The position numbers and the translations under genes are program-made. The notes beneath the pieces were generated by a model, which saw only the letters and a program-made list of their open reading frames with translations, had not been told where the DNA came from and did not search any database. A stretch of DNA of 6,464 nucleotides, taken from contig JAUVXT010000153.1 of assembly GCA_030603465.1 (NCBI GenBank), forward strand, positions 1 to 6,464, written 5' to 3'. This DNA is from Deltaproteobacteria bacterium. GTDB taxonomy: Bacteria; Desulfobacterota; Syntrophia; Syntrophales; UBA2210. The number at the start of each line of letters is the position of its first letter. Position 1 is the stretch's first letter. Shown piece after piece: positions 1 to 5,934 of the stretch.

Positions 1-1115
1 TGAGAGGTCTTGTAATCAAAAGTGATGCTGCGGGCAAAATAGAGTGGCTTTAATACATTTATTATATCACGTTTTACATCTTCTCTTGCGCCGTCAAACA
101 GATAAATGAGACTGTATACGATCTGCGACCATAGCATTATATCTATTTCATAATAGTCCATGGCAACCATATCACTGATCTGGCTGTAGGCATAGGGGCT
201 GAGATACATTTCGACAAGATCCTTATACTCCTCATATTCTTGTCTGCAATCATGCTTTAGTTTTGCGATATCGATCTTCAGTTCCTGAGGTACCGCCATC
301 TTTTCCAGTCCGAAGGAATTTACAGAGCAACTCCCCTCCGGATGACAGGGCCCTTTGTTTTTCTTTTTCGACCATGCGCTCAACCATTTTGAACGGTTCT
401 CAATCAGGATTGAGAATAATGTGTATACGACTTCTTCAAACATCTGACCCAGTTTTGGTGAACTGGCATTATGTACCTTGGTACCCAGTCCCGTTTCGCA
501 GATACGGAAATTATTAAACTGGGCGTTGAGCGACATGAATATATCTATACCATATTGACGGGTCATGTCACCCCATTCATTCTTGAGCCAGTGTGAACAT
601 AGTTTGGATGAAAAGGCAAAATCTCCTCCGATTGGCTGACGGATGTCTAAGCCGGTGAGGGAATATCCGAGGGGGTAGCACAGGTGATTCGTGATAGTTC
701 CATCAAACTGGTGTCTTGAATAGAGTGGAGTTACGAAATCGTATCCCTTTTTAACAGGGAATCCGAGATGTCTTATCCATTCCGGTGTGATGGAGCGAAG
801 ATCGGCATCGACAACGATGATAATCTTTACCTCTTTTCCCCTGCAGAAATTGAAAAGGTTGAAAAAATTGTTTCCCTTTCCTTTCACTCCTTCTGGAGTG
901 GATATATATATTTTATCAATATTTTCGGGAATAACAGCAGAGAGAAACGCATCTTTCGTTCCATCGGGGCTGTTGTTGTCACAATTAATGATTGCGCTTT
1001 TTGAGTCGGGGAAGTACTTGGCGAGACCCTTTCCTGCAACTTCGGCGACATGTCCTATCGTTTTTGCTTCTTTGTAAGAGGGGATACCTACCACTACATC
1101 ATAATTTTCATTCAT
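1..1115 (-). CDS. GT-A glycosyltransferase, glucosylglycerate/mannosylglycerate synthase-like (partial, 3' end off the window)
   Basis: The frame is open from the ATG at 1115 to the left edge: 371 codons with no stop, and the C-terminus is missing. An in-frame TGA four codons upstream fixes the start. GGTGATC at 1129-1123, seven bases before the ATG, matches the 16S 3' end. Residues 7-22 (VVVGIPSYKEAKTIGH) form the nucleotide-binding strand, followed by NCDNNSPDGT (44-53) and GKG (79-81). DAD at 103-105 is the metal-binding DxD. RQPIGGDF (159-166), YGIDIFM (188-194) and GTKVHN (211-216) follow. These blocks resemble single-step glucosylglycerate and mannosylglycerate synthases; in the Rhodothermus enzyme the DxD and a later histidine bind the metal, and H215 is the likely counterpart here. 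No membrane segment or signal peptide is seen, so it should be cytoplasmic. The inferred role is making a glycosylglycerate compatible solute. The sugar donor and acceptor cannot be read from sequence. Another GT2-like role is possible. Confidence 0.8.
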   Translation of the reverse strand, partial: MNENYDVVVGIPSYKEAKTIGHVAEVAGKGLAKYFPDSKSAIINCDNNSPDGTKDAFLSAVIPENIDKIYISTPEGVKGKGNNFFNLFNFCRGKEVKIIIVVDADLRSITPEWIRHLGFPVKKGYDFVTPLYSRHQFDGTITNHLCYPLGYSLTGLDIRQPIGGDFAFSSKLCSHWLKNEWGDMTRQYGIDIFMSLNAQFNNFRICETGLGTKVHNASSPKLGQMFEEVVYTLFSILIENRSKWLSAWSKKKNKGPCHPEGSCSVNSFGLEKMAVPQELKIDIAKLKHDCRQEYEEYKDLVEMYLSPYAYSQISDMVAMDYYEIDIMLWSQIVYSLIYLFDGAREDVKRDIINVLKPLYFARSITFDYKTS

Positions 1116-1154
1116 GAATGTCGATCACCAGGTGCATATGGTTTTATTTCGCTT

Positions 1155-1183
1155 CCCTAAAACAAATAGTTTGATTTTGTCAA
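1155..1183 (-). promoter_or_regulatory. Possible promoter of the glycosyltransferase
   Basis: Read on the minus strand, a perfect TTGACA lies at 1183-1178. The best -10 at an acceptable distance is only TTTTAG (1162-1157, 15-base spacer), which is weak. The position would give a leader of roughly 30-35 bases before the ATG at 1115. The -35 hexamer also sits in a small inverted repeat (TTGA/TCAA). The call rests mainly on the -35 match. Confidence 0.3.
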
Positions 1184-1237
1184 TCTTTTTATGTTTGGGG
1201 GAAAATCTTTCTTTGCAGAACAATCGCATTGTGAGTG

Positions 1238-1247
1238 CATTCGAATG
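1238..1247. repeat. 10-bp perfect palindrome
   Basis: CATTCGAATG is its own reverse complement. It lies between the tRNA gene and the glycosyltransferase, about 55 bases upstream of the TTGACA at 1183-1178. Nothing else in the 1116-1342 gap looks like a gene. The palindrome could be an operator half-site or chance. Confidence 0.3.
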
Positions 1248-1300
1248 AATTTCTCTGCATGAAAGATAAGGGAGCAATATTTGTATGATTAACTATTGTT

Positions 1301-1334
1301 CGGTCCGGAGGGATCTTTGTTGCCGGCCTGACCG
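1301..1334. repeat. Imperfect inverted repeat just past the tRNA 3' end
   Basis: CGGTC (1301-1305) pairs with GACCG (1330-1334), and CGG (1306-1308) pairs with CCG (1323-1325) across a 4-base bulge. It begins nine bases downstream of the CCA end of the tRNA. There is no T-run after it on the minus strand, so it is a weak candidate for a terminator; a role in tRNA 3' processing is also possible. Confidence 0.3.
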
Positions 1335-1342
1335 AAAATATT

Positions 1343-1418
1343 TGGTGGAGATGAGGGGGATCGAACCCCTGACCTCGGCATTGCGAACGCCGCGCTCTCC
1401 CATCTGAGCTACATCCCC
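1343..1418 (-). tRNA. tRNA-Ala, anticodon CGC, CCA encoded
   Basis: Seventy-six bases fold into a complete cloverleaf on the minus strand. The 7-bp acceptor stem runs GGGGATG against CATCTCC and includes the G3:U70 wobble that is the main alanine identity element. The D-arm contains GCTCAGATGGGAGAGC. The anticodon arm is a 5-bp stem with loop TTCGCAA, so the anticodon is CGC and reads GCG. The T-arm carries the standard TTCGATC loop. The discriminator is A, and CCA is encoded at 1345-1343. The gene stands alone between the TPR gene and the glycosyltransferase, all on the same strand. Confidence 0.97.
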
Positions 1419-1442
1419 ACTAAACAGAACAATCCAGGGCGA

Positions 1443-1472
1443 TGCATATCTTATAGCATAAGCTCGTGTCAA
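1443..1472 (-). promoter_or_regulatory. Promoter of tRNA-Ala
   Basis: A perfect TTGACA lies at 1472-1467 on the minus strand. A degenerate -10 follows, either GATATG (1450-1445, 16-base spacer) or TATGCA (1448-1443, 18-base spacer). The next bases, TCGCCC, are GC-rich, as in the discriminator of many stable-RNA promoters under stringent control. Initiation near 1437-1435 would leave a leader of about 17-19 bases to be removed by RNase P. The -35 is clear; the -10 is a best fit. Confidence 0.5.
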
Positions 1473-1507
1473 GTAATTATTGCTTCTCTATATTTGTGTG
1501 GTTAAAA

Positions 1508-2470
1508 TCAAATGCCCGCCGCCCCCTTTATCGTTTTTGCCTTTTTGTATATTTCATCTGCCTTGTCACCGAGACCTTCATTTTTATATGATTCCGCCAG
1601 TCTAAGGTAGTAAAAGGGATTTTCAGGTTCGGCTGCAATAGCCTTACTAAATGCTGCTATCGCCTCATGATGGAAACTTTCTTCAGTAAGTATGTTCCCC
1701 AGTCTGTTGTGGTAACTGCCTTCAGACTCGGCATCAAACCCTACTGCATTTTCATAAGACGCCATACCTTCATCCACTTTGCCCTGTTTGATCAGAATAT
1801 CTCCGAGACTGCAATGGGTGGCCGGATGCTTGCCTTTAATCTCGATCGATTTTCTTAAGGCCTCTTCCGCCTTTCCGTAGTGACCATATCGAAAAAGAAA
1901 ATTCCCCAGTCTGCCGTAGAAGGTATTCATATCTGACGGATCGATCAGAATCGCCTTTTCATAGGCTGCTACGCCTTCATTGAGGTTCCCCGCGGCGATG
2001 TGAGCGTTCCCCAGATAGCAGAAAGACATGGGGGAGTCGGGCTCCAACTCTGACAGCAATTCAAAGACCTGAATGGCTCGATCTTTTTCCCCCGCCCTCA
2101 GGCAGGCATCGCCAAGGGTAATTAAAAGAGAAGTATCATCAGGATGTGCCGCAACTACTCTTTCACACATGGGCACAAGTTTTTCATAGTGGTACCCGTC
2201 TATGAATATCCTGACCAGTTCATCAAAGGCAAAGCCGGTGAAGATATTTCTGGTTAACTCTCTTTCTAAAAGGGTTTCCAGGCAGTTTACTGCCTTCTCC
2301 GTTTTCCCGCTGTCCTTGTAGGCCCATGCGAGAGACATGACAAAGGAATCATCGCCGGGGTAAGTCTCAGCTAATCCTTTGAAGATTGAGATTCCTTTTT
2401 CGTATCGCCCTTCTTGTATGTGCTCTTCAGCAAGATCGCATAGCTGTTTTGGATTTGTTGCTGTCTCCAT
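1508..2470 (-). CDS. Tetratricopeptide-repeat protein
   Basis: The preferred start is ATG at 2470, giving 320 aa, because AGAAAGG at 2483-2477 is six bases upstream. The ATG at 2506 would add 12 residues and has no ribosome-binding site. The protein is almost entirely tandem 34-36-residue TPR units, about nine, from near residue 8 to the C-terminus. Clear copies include LITLGDACLRAGEKDRAIQV, YLGNAHIAAGNLNEGVAAYE, CSLGDILIKQGKVDEGMASY and LRLAESYKNEGLGDKADEIY, mostly ending in (D/E)P. Two units carry a RLGN signature. There is no signal peptide, membrane segment or catalytic domain, so it is probably a cytoplasmic protein-binding scaffold. The partner is unknown. The gene ends about 35 bases before the tRNA promoter on the same strand, and no terminator is visible in between. 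Family call is firm; function is not assignable. Confidence 0.9.
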   Translation of the reverse strand: METATNPKQLCDLAEEHIQEGRYEKGISIFKGLAETYPGDDSFVMSLAWAYKDSGKTEKAVNCLETLLERELTRNIFTGFAFDELVRIFIDGYHYEKLVPMCERVVAAHPDDTSLLITLGDACLRAGEKDRAIQVFELLSELEPDSPMSFCYLGNAHIAAGNLNEGVAAYEKAILIDPSDMNTFYGRLGNFLFRYGHYGKAEEALRKSIEIKGKHPATHCSLGDILIKQGKVDEGMASYENAVGFDAESEGSYHNRLGNILTEESFHHEAIAAFSKAIAAEPENPFYYLRLAESYKNEGLGDKADEIYKKAKTIKGAAGI

Positions 2471-2818
2471 CGTGAACCTTTCTACCATACATTTCCCTGT
2501 ATTCATAGCCGCATAGCAGTTATTTGGATGTTATCTCTTCAGCCATACGTAAACCCCCTAAGACTGATGCAATCGCAAAAAGTCAGTTTCCCCGCTTAAC
2601 AATCATTTTTGGGATAAATTCGGCGCTTGGCTAAAAAATCTTAACCCTTCATGCACGTCTCGGGACCGGAGGGTTTCATTCTTATGTTAATATTAATTTT
2701 AGATATGAAAAAGGTATTATTAATCACGTATTGTATGTTATTACAGGTCATAAAATAAATAATTAAATAAATGAAAAAAGTTATTGACAAGACTTTTAAT
2801 TGTGATAGAAGGCGCGTT
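2471..2818. other. Divergent intergenic region between the TPR gene and korD
   Basis: This stretch separates minus-strand TPR from plus-strand korD and must hold both promoters. The half near korD (about 2676-2770) is very AT-rich and contains the palindrome TTAATATTAA (2687-2696). The best -10-like sequence there is TAAAAT at 2751-2756, without a good -35. AACCCT (2643-2648) and AGGGTT (2670-2675) are complementary with a long loop. AGACTGA (2561-2567) pairs with TCAGTTT (2583-2589), with an inner TGC/GCA pair; no T-run follows. No convincing gene is seen. Confidence 0.4.
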
Positions 2819-3022
2819 ATGGATAAGGAAACGACAAATAAAAAAGTACCTGACATTAAGAGGGATTGGTGCAAGGGATGTGGAATTTGTGTTGAGTTTT
2901 GTCCACAGGATGCTTTATCAATGGATGGTATGGAAAAGGCTATACTTGAGTATCCTGAAAAGTGTAATAGCTGTGGAATATGCGAACTACGCTGCCCTGA
3001 TCTTGCGATTGAGCTTAAATAG
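2819..3022 (+). CDS. korD: 2-oxoglutarate:ferredoxin oxidoreductase delta subunit, 2x[4Fe-4S] ferredoxin-like
   Basis: The preferred start is ATG at 2819 (67 aa): AGAAGG at 2807-2812 lies six bases upstream and the length suits KorD. The ATG at 2771 would add 16 residues, has no Shine-Dalgarno match and adds nothing typical of the family. Two ferredoxin motifs are complete: C18, C21, C24 and C28 followed by P, and C49, C52, C55 and C59 followed by P, as C-x2-C-x2-C-x3-C-P. Each should hold one [4Fe-4S] cluster with cysteines shared between the two motifs. In the holoenzyme this subunit carries electrons from the KorB cluster to external ferredoxin. RCPDLAIEL near the end is typical of KorD. 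It precedes korA, but with an unusual 281-base gap. A free ferredoxin is the alternative; the kor context makes subunit D more likely. Confidence 0.88.
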   Translation: MDKETTNKKVPDIKRDWCKGCGICVEFCPQDALSMDGMEKAILEYPEKCNSCGICELRCPDLAIELK

Positions 3023-3053
3023 GATATCTTATTAATAGTTACCGATACCTTTT
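3021..3053 (+). terminator. Weak terminator or attenuator after korD
   Basis: AGG-a-TATC (3021-3028, one bulged A) pairs with GATACCT (3044-3050), with a 15-base loop and TTTT at 3050-3053. It overlaps the korD stop codon. The stem is short and AT-rich, so any termination would be partial. It would lower transcription into korA relative to korD. Confidence 0.25.
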
Positions 3054-3093
3054 CAGAAAGTCATCTAATGTGAGGCTAAAAAACGAGTTAAGG

Positions 3094-3122
3094 TTTTGGT
3101 TGGAATAGCGTGTCGGTATAAT
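3094..3122 (+). promoter_or_regulatory. Candidate internal promoter for korABC
   Basis: TATAAT at 3117-3122 is a perfect -10 hexamer. The -35 at a 17-base spacing is TTTTGG (3094-3099), and TTGGTT (3096-3101) gives a 15-base spacer; both are poor. It lies in the korD-korA gap and would give a leader of about 175 bases before korA. Other sequence in 3023-3303 shows no gene. Confidence 0.35.
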
Positions 3123-3267
3123 ATGTGTTCCAGAAAGAGTTCATTAAAGCCGGAAGATTCAGCTAGAATAAGCGCATGGGGCGAATAACCCTTCTTAAAG
3201 TGTTTATTGTCTGTTTAATTGAAACCTGTATGCGCGGATATTCTGCTGAGCAATAAGACAGAGCTAA

Positions 3268-3292
3268 ACTAAACGGCTGTTTAGTAAGGAGG
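3268..3292 (+). promoter_or_regulatory. Hairpin abutting the korA Shine-Dalgarno
   Basis: ACTAAAC (3268-3274) and GTTTAGT (3279-3285) form a perfect 7-bp stem with loop GGCT. The next base begins AAGGAGG (3286-3292), a near-perfect Shine-Dalgarno 11 bases from the GTG start of korA. A hairpin directly beside the ribosome-binding site could modulate translation. The same dyad could be a DNA operator. Which of these applies, if either, is inference. Confidence 0.45.
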
Positions 3293-3303
3293 CAATTTTC
3301 GAA

Positions 3304-4452
3304 GTGAAGAAAGATGTCGTATTTGTTCAAGGTAATGAAGCCTGTGTAAGGGGGGCTCTTTATGCCGGGCTTGATTTTTTTGCCGGTTACCCAATAACCC
3401 CTTCCACAGAGATTGCAGAGCTGCTCTCACGTCGTTTGCCCGCGAAGAGAGGGAAGTTTATTCAGATGGAAGACGAGATTTCTTCCATGTGTGCCATAGT
3501 CGGTGCCTCACTTACTGGGAAAAAGGTTATGACCGCAACCTCGGGACCGGGTTTTTCCCTGAAGCAGGAGGCGCTCGGGTTTGCTGTGATGACTGAAACC
3601 CCATGTGTTATCGTTGATGTTCAGAGGGGTGGCCCTTCGACAGGTCTTCCTACGAGTGTAAGTCAGGGAGATGTTATGCAGGCGCGCTGGGGAACCCATG
3701 GAGATCATGCTGTTATTGCTTTAACCGCATCCAACAGTCAGGATGTTTTTGCGATAACGGTTGAGGCCTTTAATCTGGCGGAGACCTTCAGGACACCCGT
3801 TATTTTGCTCCTTGATGAAGTTGTTGGACATACAAGGGAAAGACTTGTGGAGCCGAAGGCAGGGGAGATCGACGTGGTAGAGAGGCTGAAAACGTCCGTG
3901 CCGGAAGGAACTGATTATCATCCTTATCTGCCAAGGGAGGATGGCCGCCTTCCCATGTCTGATTTTGGAGGCGTTCACCGGCATCATGTCACAGGGCTGG
4001 CGCATGACATGTGGGGATTTCCTTCAAACAAGCCGGATGTTGTATACGGACTGATGCACCATCTGATAGACAAAATTGAAGGTCATGTAAATGAAATCAC
4101 AAGGGTAAAGGAATTCTTTGTTGATGATGCGGAATGTCTCCTGATTTCTTACGGGTCCGCTGCCAGGACAACCCGTCACGTTGTAGAAAACAGGAGAGCG
4201 CGGGGTGAAAAACTCGGGTTATTGGAATTACAGACCCTCTGGCCCTTTCCTGCTGATCTTGTCAGGGAGCGATGTGCCTCTGCGAATCACATAATTGTGG
4301 TAGAAATGAATATGGGCCAGATACTTGGCGAGGTAAAGAAGGTAGTCAAGAATCCTGACGGAGTTTTCCTTGCCAACAGGATTGACGGTGGCTTTATTAC
4401 ACCTGCCGATGTTTTGAATATCATAAGAATCACTCAGGGAAAGGGGGTGTAA
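3304..4452 (+). CDS. korA: 2-oxoglutarate:ferredoxin oxidoreductase alpha subunit
   Basis: The protein has 382 aa with a GTG start, chosen because AAGGAGG lies 11 bases upstream and no other in-frame start fits. The N-terminal POR domain has YPITP (29-33), which in the Sulfolobus 2-oxoacid:ferredoxin oxidoreductase helps bind the substrate carboxylate. It also has MEDE (55-58), TSGPG (79-83), the loop RGGPSTGLPT (108-117) and QGDVMQARWGTHGD (121-134). LLLDEVVGH (168-176) follows. The C-terminal domain includes LLELQTLWPFP and is typical of KorA. The subunit forms the 2-oxoacid and TPP site with KorB. The reaction is 2-oxoglutarate + CoA + 2 oxidised ferredoxin to succinyl-CoA + CO2 + 2 reduced ferredoxin, and is reversible. 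The full-length, unbroken sequence ends 3 bases before korB. A branched-chain 2-oxoacid substrate cannot be fully excluded. Confidence 0.93.
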   Translation: MKKDVVFVQGNEACVRGALYAGLDFFAGYPITPSTEIAELLSRRLPAKRGKFIQMEDEISSMCAIVGASLTGKKVMTATSGPGFSLKQEALGFAVMTETPCVIVDVQRGGPSTGLPTSVSQGDVMQARWGTHGDHAVIALTASNSQDVFAITVEAFNLAETFRTPVILLLDEVVGHTRERLVEPKAGEIDVVERLKTSVPEGTDYHPYLPREDGRLPMSDFGGVHRHHVTGLAHDMWGFPSNKPDVVYGLMHHLIDKIEGHVNEITRVKEFFVDDAECLLISYGSAARTTRHVVENRRARGEKLGLLELQTLWPFPADLVRERCASANHIIVVEMNMGQILGEVKKVVKNPDGVFLANRIDGGFITPADVLNIIRITQGKGV

Positions 4453-4455
4453 GAA

Positions 4456-5259
4456 ATGGCCGTTAAAGACTATATCAGAAAGAGATTCTTCCCTCATATA
4501 TGGTGCCCCGGCTGCGGCCATGGCACTGTAATGAACGCCATGATCCGTGCGATAGAGAACCTCGGTTTGGAAAAAAATATTATTGCTGTAGTTTCGGGTA
4601 TTGGATGTTCTGCCCGCATCAATGGCTACCTTGATTTTCATACCCTGCATACCCTTCATGGAAGGGCCCTGGCCTTTGCAACAGGCGTAAAACTCAGCAG
4701 ACCGGAACTTACCGTAGTGGTGCCTATGGGGGACGGTGACGCCTGTGCTATCGGCGGTAATCATTTTATCCATGCGGCGAGGCGTAATATCGATATAACT
4801 GCCATAATTATGAACAACAGTATCTATGGCATGACGGGTGGTCAATATTCTCCTTTGACAGGTTATGATGATTTTGCAACCACGGCGCCTTTCGGCAACA
4901 TAGACCCGTCCTTCGATGTGGTTAAGCTTGCGACAGGTGCGGGGGCTTCCTTTGTTGCCAGGACGACAACCTATCACGTAACTTCAACGATAAAAATATT
5001 GGAAAAGGCCATTACGCATAAAGGATTTTCAGTTGTAGAGATCTTGTCTCAATGCCCGACACAGTTTGGCCGAAGAAACAAGATTCCCAGTGTAGTGGAT
5101 ATGCTCAATAGTTATAAGACCGATACGACCCCCATAGGGAGTAAGGAAAAGGAGAAAAACCCCGATTTAATGGAAAGGGGTATATTTATCCAGGAAGATC
5201 GGCCGGAATACTGTACAGAATATGACAAGGTCATAGAAAGGGCGTCTAAAGGAAGGTAA
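4456..5259 (+). CDS. korB: 2-oxoglutarate:ferredoxin oxidoreductase beta subunit (TPP and [4Fe-4S])
   Basis: The protein has 267 aa. GGGGGTG at 4443-4449, inside the end of korA, lies six bases before the ATG, so translation is probably coupled. CPGCGHG (17-23) opens the TPP domain. The TPP and Mg motif starts at GDGD (92-95) and ends at NN (120-121), followed by IYGMTGGQYSP. IGGNHFIHAARRNIDIT (99-115) is characteristic of KorB. Cysteines C17, C20, C51 and C200 match the spacing of the four that hold the proximal [4Fe-4S] cluster in the Sulfolobus enzyme. DFHTLHTLHGRALAFATG (60-77) is another family block. The C-terminal tail from about residue 225 is charged and variable. The subunit carries TPP and passes electrons from the hydroxyethyl-TPP-type intermediate to KorD. 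It appears intact and catalytically competent. Confidence 0.94.
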   Translation: MAVKDYIRKRFFPHIWCPGCGHGTVMNAMIRAIENLGLEKNIIAVVSGIGCSARINGYLDFHTLHTLHGRALAFATGVKLSRPELTVVVPMGDGDACAIGGNHFIHAARRNIDITAIIMNNSIYGMTGGQYSPLTGYDDFATTAPFGNIDPSFDVVKLATGAGASFVARTTTYHVTSTIKILEKAITHKGFSVVEILSQCPTQFGRRNKIPSVVDMLNSYKTDTTPIGSKEKEKNPDLMERGIFIQEDRPEYCTEYDKVIERASKGR

Positions 5260-5262
5260 ATT

Positions 5263-5814
5263 ATGGAAAGATGTAGAATTATCCTCTCCGGTTCAGGCGG
5301 GCAGGGTGTGATTACAGCGGCTATAATACTGGCCGAGGCGGCTCTCCTTTATGAAGGGTTGAATGCGGTTCAATCCCAGTCATACGGCCCTGAAGCCAGA
5401 GGCGGAGCGAGTCGTTCAGATGTTATCATTTCCGATACGGATATACTGTTTCCCAAGGTTGTCGAACCAAACGTTTTAGTGTGTCTTACTCAGGAAGCAT
5501 ATGATAAATTCTCCGGACTTATCCGGCCGGGCGGTTTTCTCCTGACCGATAGCCATTATGTCAAACAGAATGAAAGGGTTGATGCGAAGCAGGTAGAGCT
5601 CGATATGCATCAAAAGGTTATTGATAAGATAGGAAAGCCTATCGTTTTTAACATCTGCATGCTGGGAGCCTTGATCACCTTTATCAAACTGATTAAACCG
5701 GAATCTATTATGAAGGTACTTGAAAACAGGATTCCGCCCGGTTTTTTACAGATTAACAAAGAGGCCCTTGAACTGGGTATTGAAATGGTGGAAACTCGCG
5801 GAAAGAAGGCGTAG
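5263..5814 (+). CDS. korC: 2-oxoglutarate:ferredoxin oxidoreductase gamma subunit
   Basis: The protein has 183 aa, normal for the family. GGAAGG at 5251-5256 overlaps the korB stop region and lies six bases before the ATG; the gap to korB is 3 bases, so coupling is likely. The glycine-rich GSGGQGVITAA (10-20) and SYGPEARGGASRSDVI (40-55) are the two hallmark blocks of the POR gamma domain (PF01558 type). VVEPNVLVCLTQEAY and RPGGFLLTDS follow. The gamma domain packs on alpha and beta and is thought to take part in CoA binding. It is the last gene of the run; the next gene is convergent. Confidence 0.93.
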   Translation: MERCRIILSGSGGQGVITAAIILAEAALLYEGLNAVQSQSYGPEARGGASRSDVIISDTDILFPKVVEPNVLVCLTQEAYDKFSGLIRPGGFLLTDSHYVKQNERVDAKQVELDMHQKVIDKIGKPIVFNICMLGALITFIKLIKPESIMKVLENRIPPGFLQINKEALELGIEMVETRGKKA

Positions 5815-5864
5815 TAAAAACTTTCTTTTATTGTTAACAAACTGACAGGGAACCTTCCCCAGGT

Positions 5865-5881
5865 CCGGCCTTTCAGGCGGG
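5865..5881. repeat. Short GC-rich hairpin downstream of korC
   Basis: CC-g-GCCT (5865-5871) and AGGC-g-GG (5875-5881) pair around a TTC loop with one G·G mismatch. It lies about 50 bases after the korC stop. GGGTCAAGG, not a T-run, follows, so it is not a standard rho-independent terminator. It may add to transcript-end stability. Confidence 0.3.
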
Positions 5882-5902
5882 GTCAAGGGGCACAAAATAA
5901 CC

Positions 5903-5934
5903 GGAGAACCCTCGTTTCATGGACGGGGTTCTTC
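5903..5934. terminator. Hairpin between convergent korC and the ntrC-like remnant
   Basis: GGAGAACCC (5903-5911) pairs with GGGTTCTTC (5926-5934), nine base pairs including one G·T. On the minus strand the stem starts at the stop codon of the ntrC-like remnant and is followed by CCGGTTATTTTG, a weak T-rich stretch. On the plus strand it follows korC by about 90 bases, followed by ATTCCTCC. It is probably a shared terminator, better placed for the minus-strand gene. Confidence 0.4.

Noticed and set aside
263..517. Plus-strand 84-codon frame
   Set aside because: Antisense shadow of the glycosyltransferase, whose frame is uninterrupted through this stretch.
768..1077. Two overlapping plus-strand open frames of 78 and 96 codons
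   Set aside because: They lie antisense to the well-supported glycosyltransferase, have no ribosome-binding site and show no recognisable domain.
2519..2545. 8-codon frame MAEEITSK upstream of the TPR gene on the minus strand
   Set aside because: Too short and without a ribosome-binding site or attenuator structure; most likely chance.
2784..2812. TTGACA followed by GATAGA as a korD promoter
   Set aside because: The spacer is only 14 bases and transcription would start at or inside the korD ribosome-binding site, leaving no usable leader.
2641..2874. Minus-strand 77-codon frame upstream of korD
   Set aside because: Hydrophobic-looking only because the DNA is AT-rich; it overlaps the korD start and has no clear ribosome-binding site.
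3123..3188. 21-codon frame (MCSRKSSLK...) between korD and korA as a leader peptide
   Set aside because: No Shine-Dalgarno, its ATG directly follows the TATAAT at 3117-3122, and it has no run of a single regulatory amino acid codon.
4228..4977. Minus-strand 249-codon frame across korA and korB
   Set aside because: Long by chance opposite two genes with strong family motifs; its translation shows no domain and spans the korA-korB junction.
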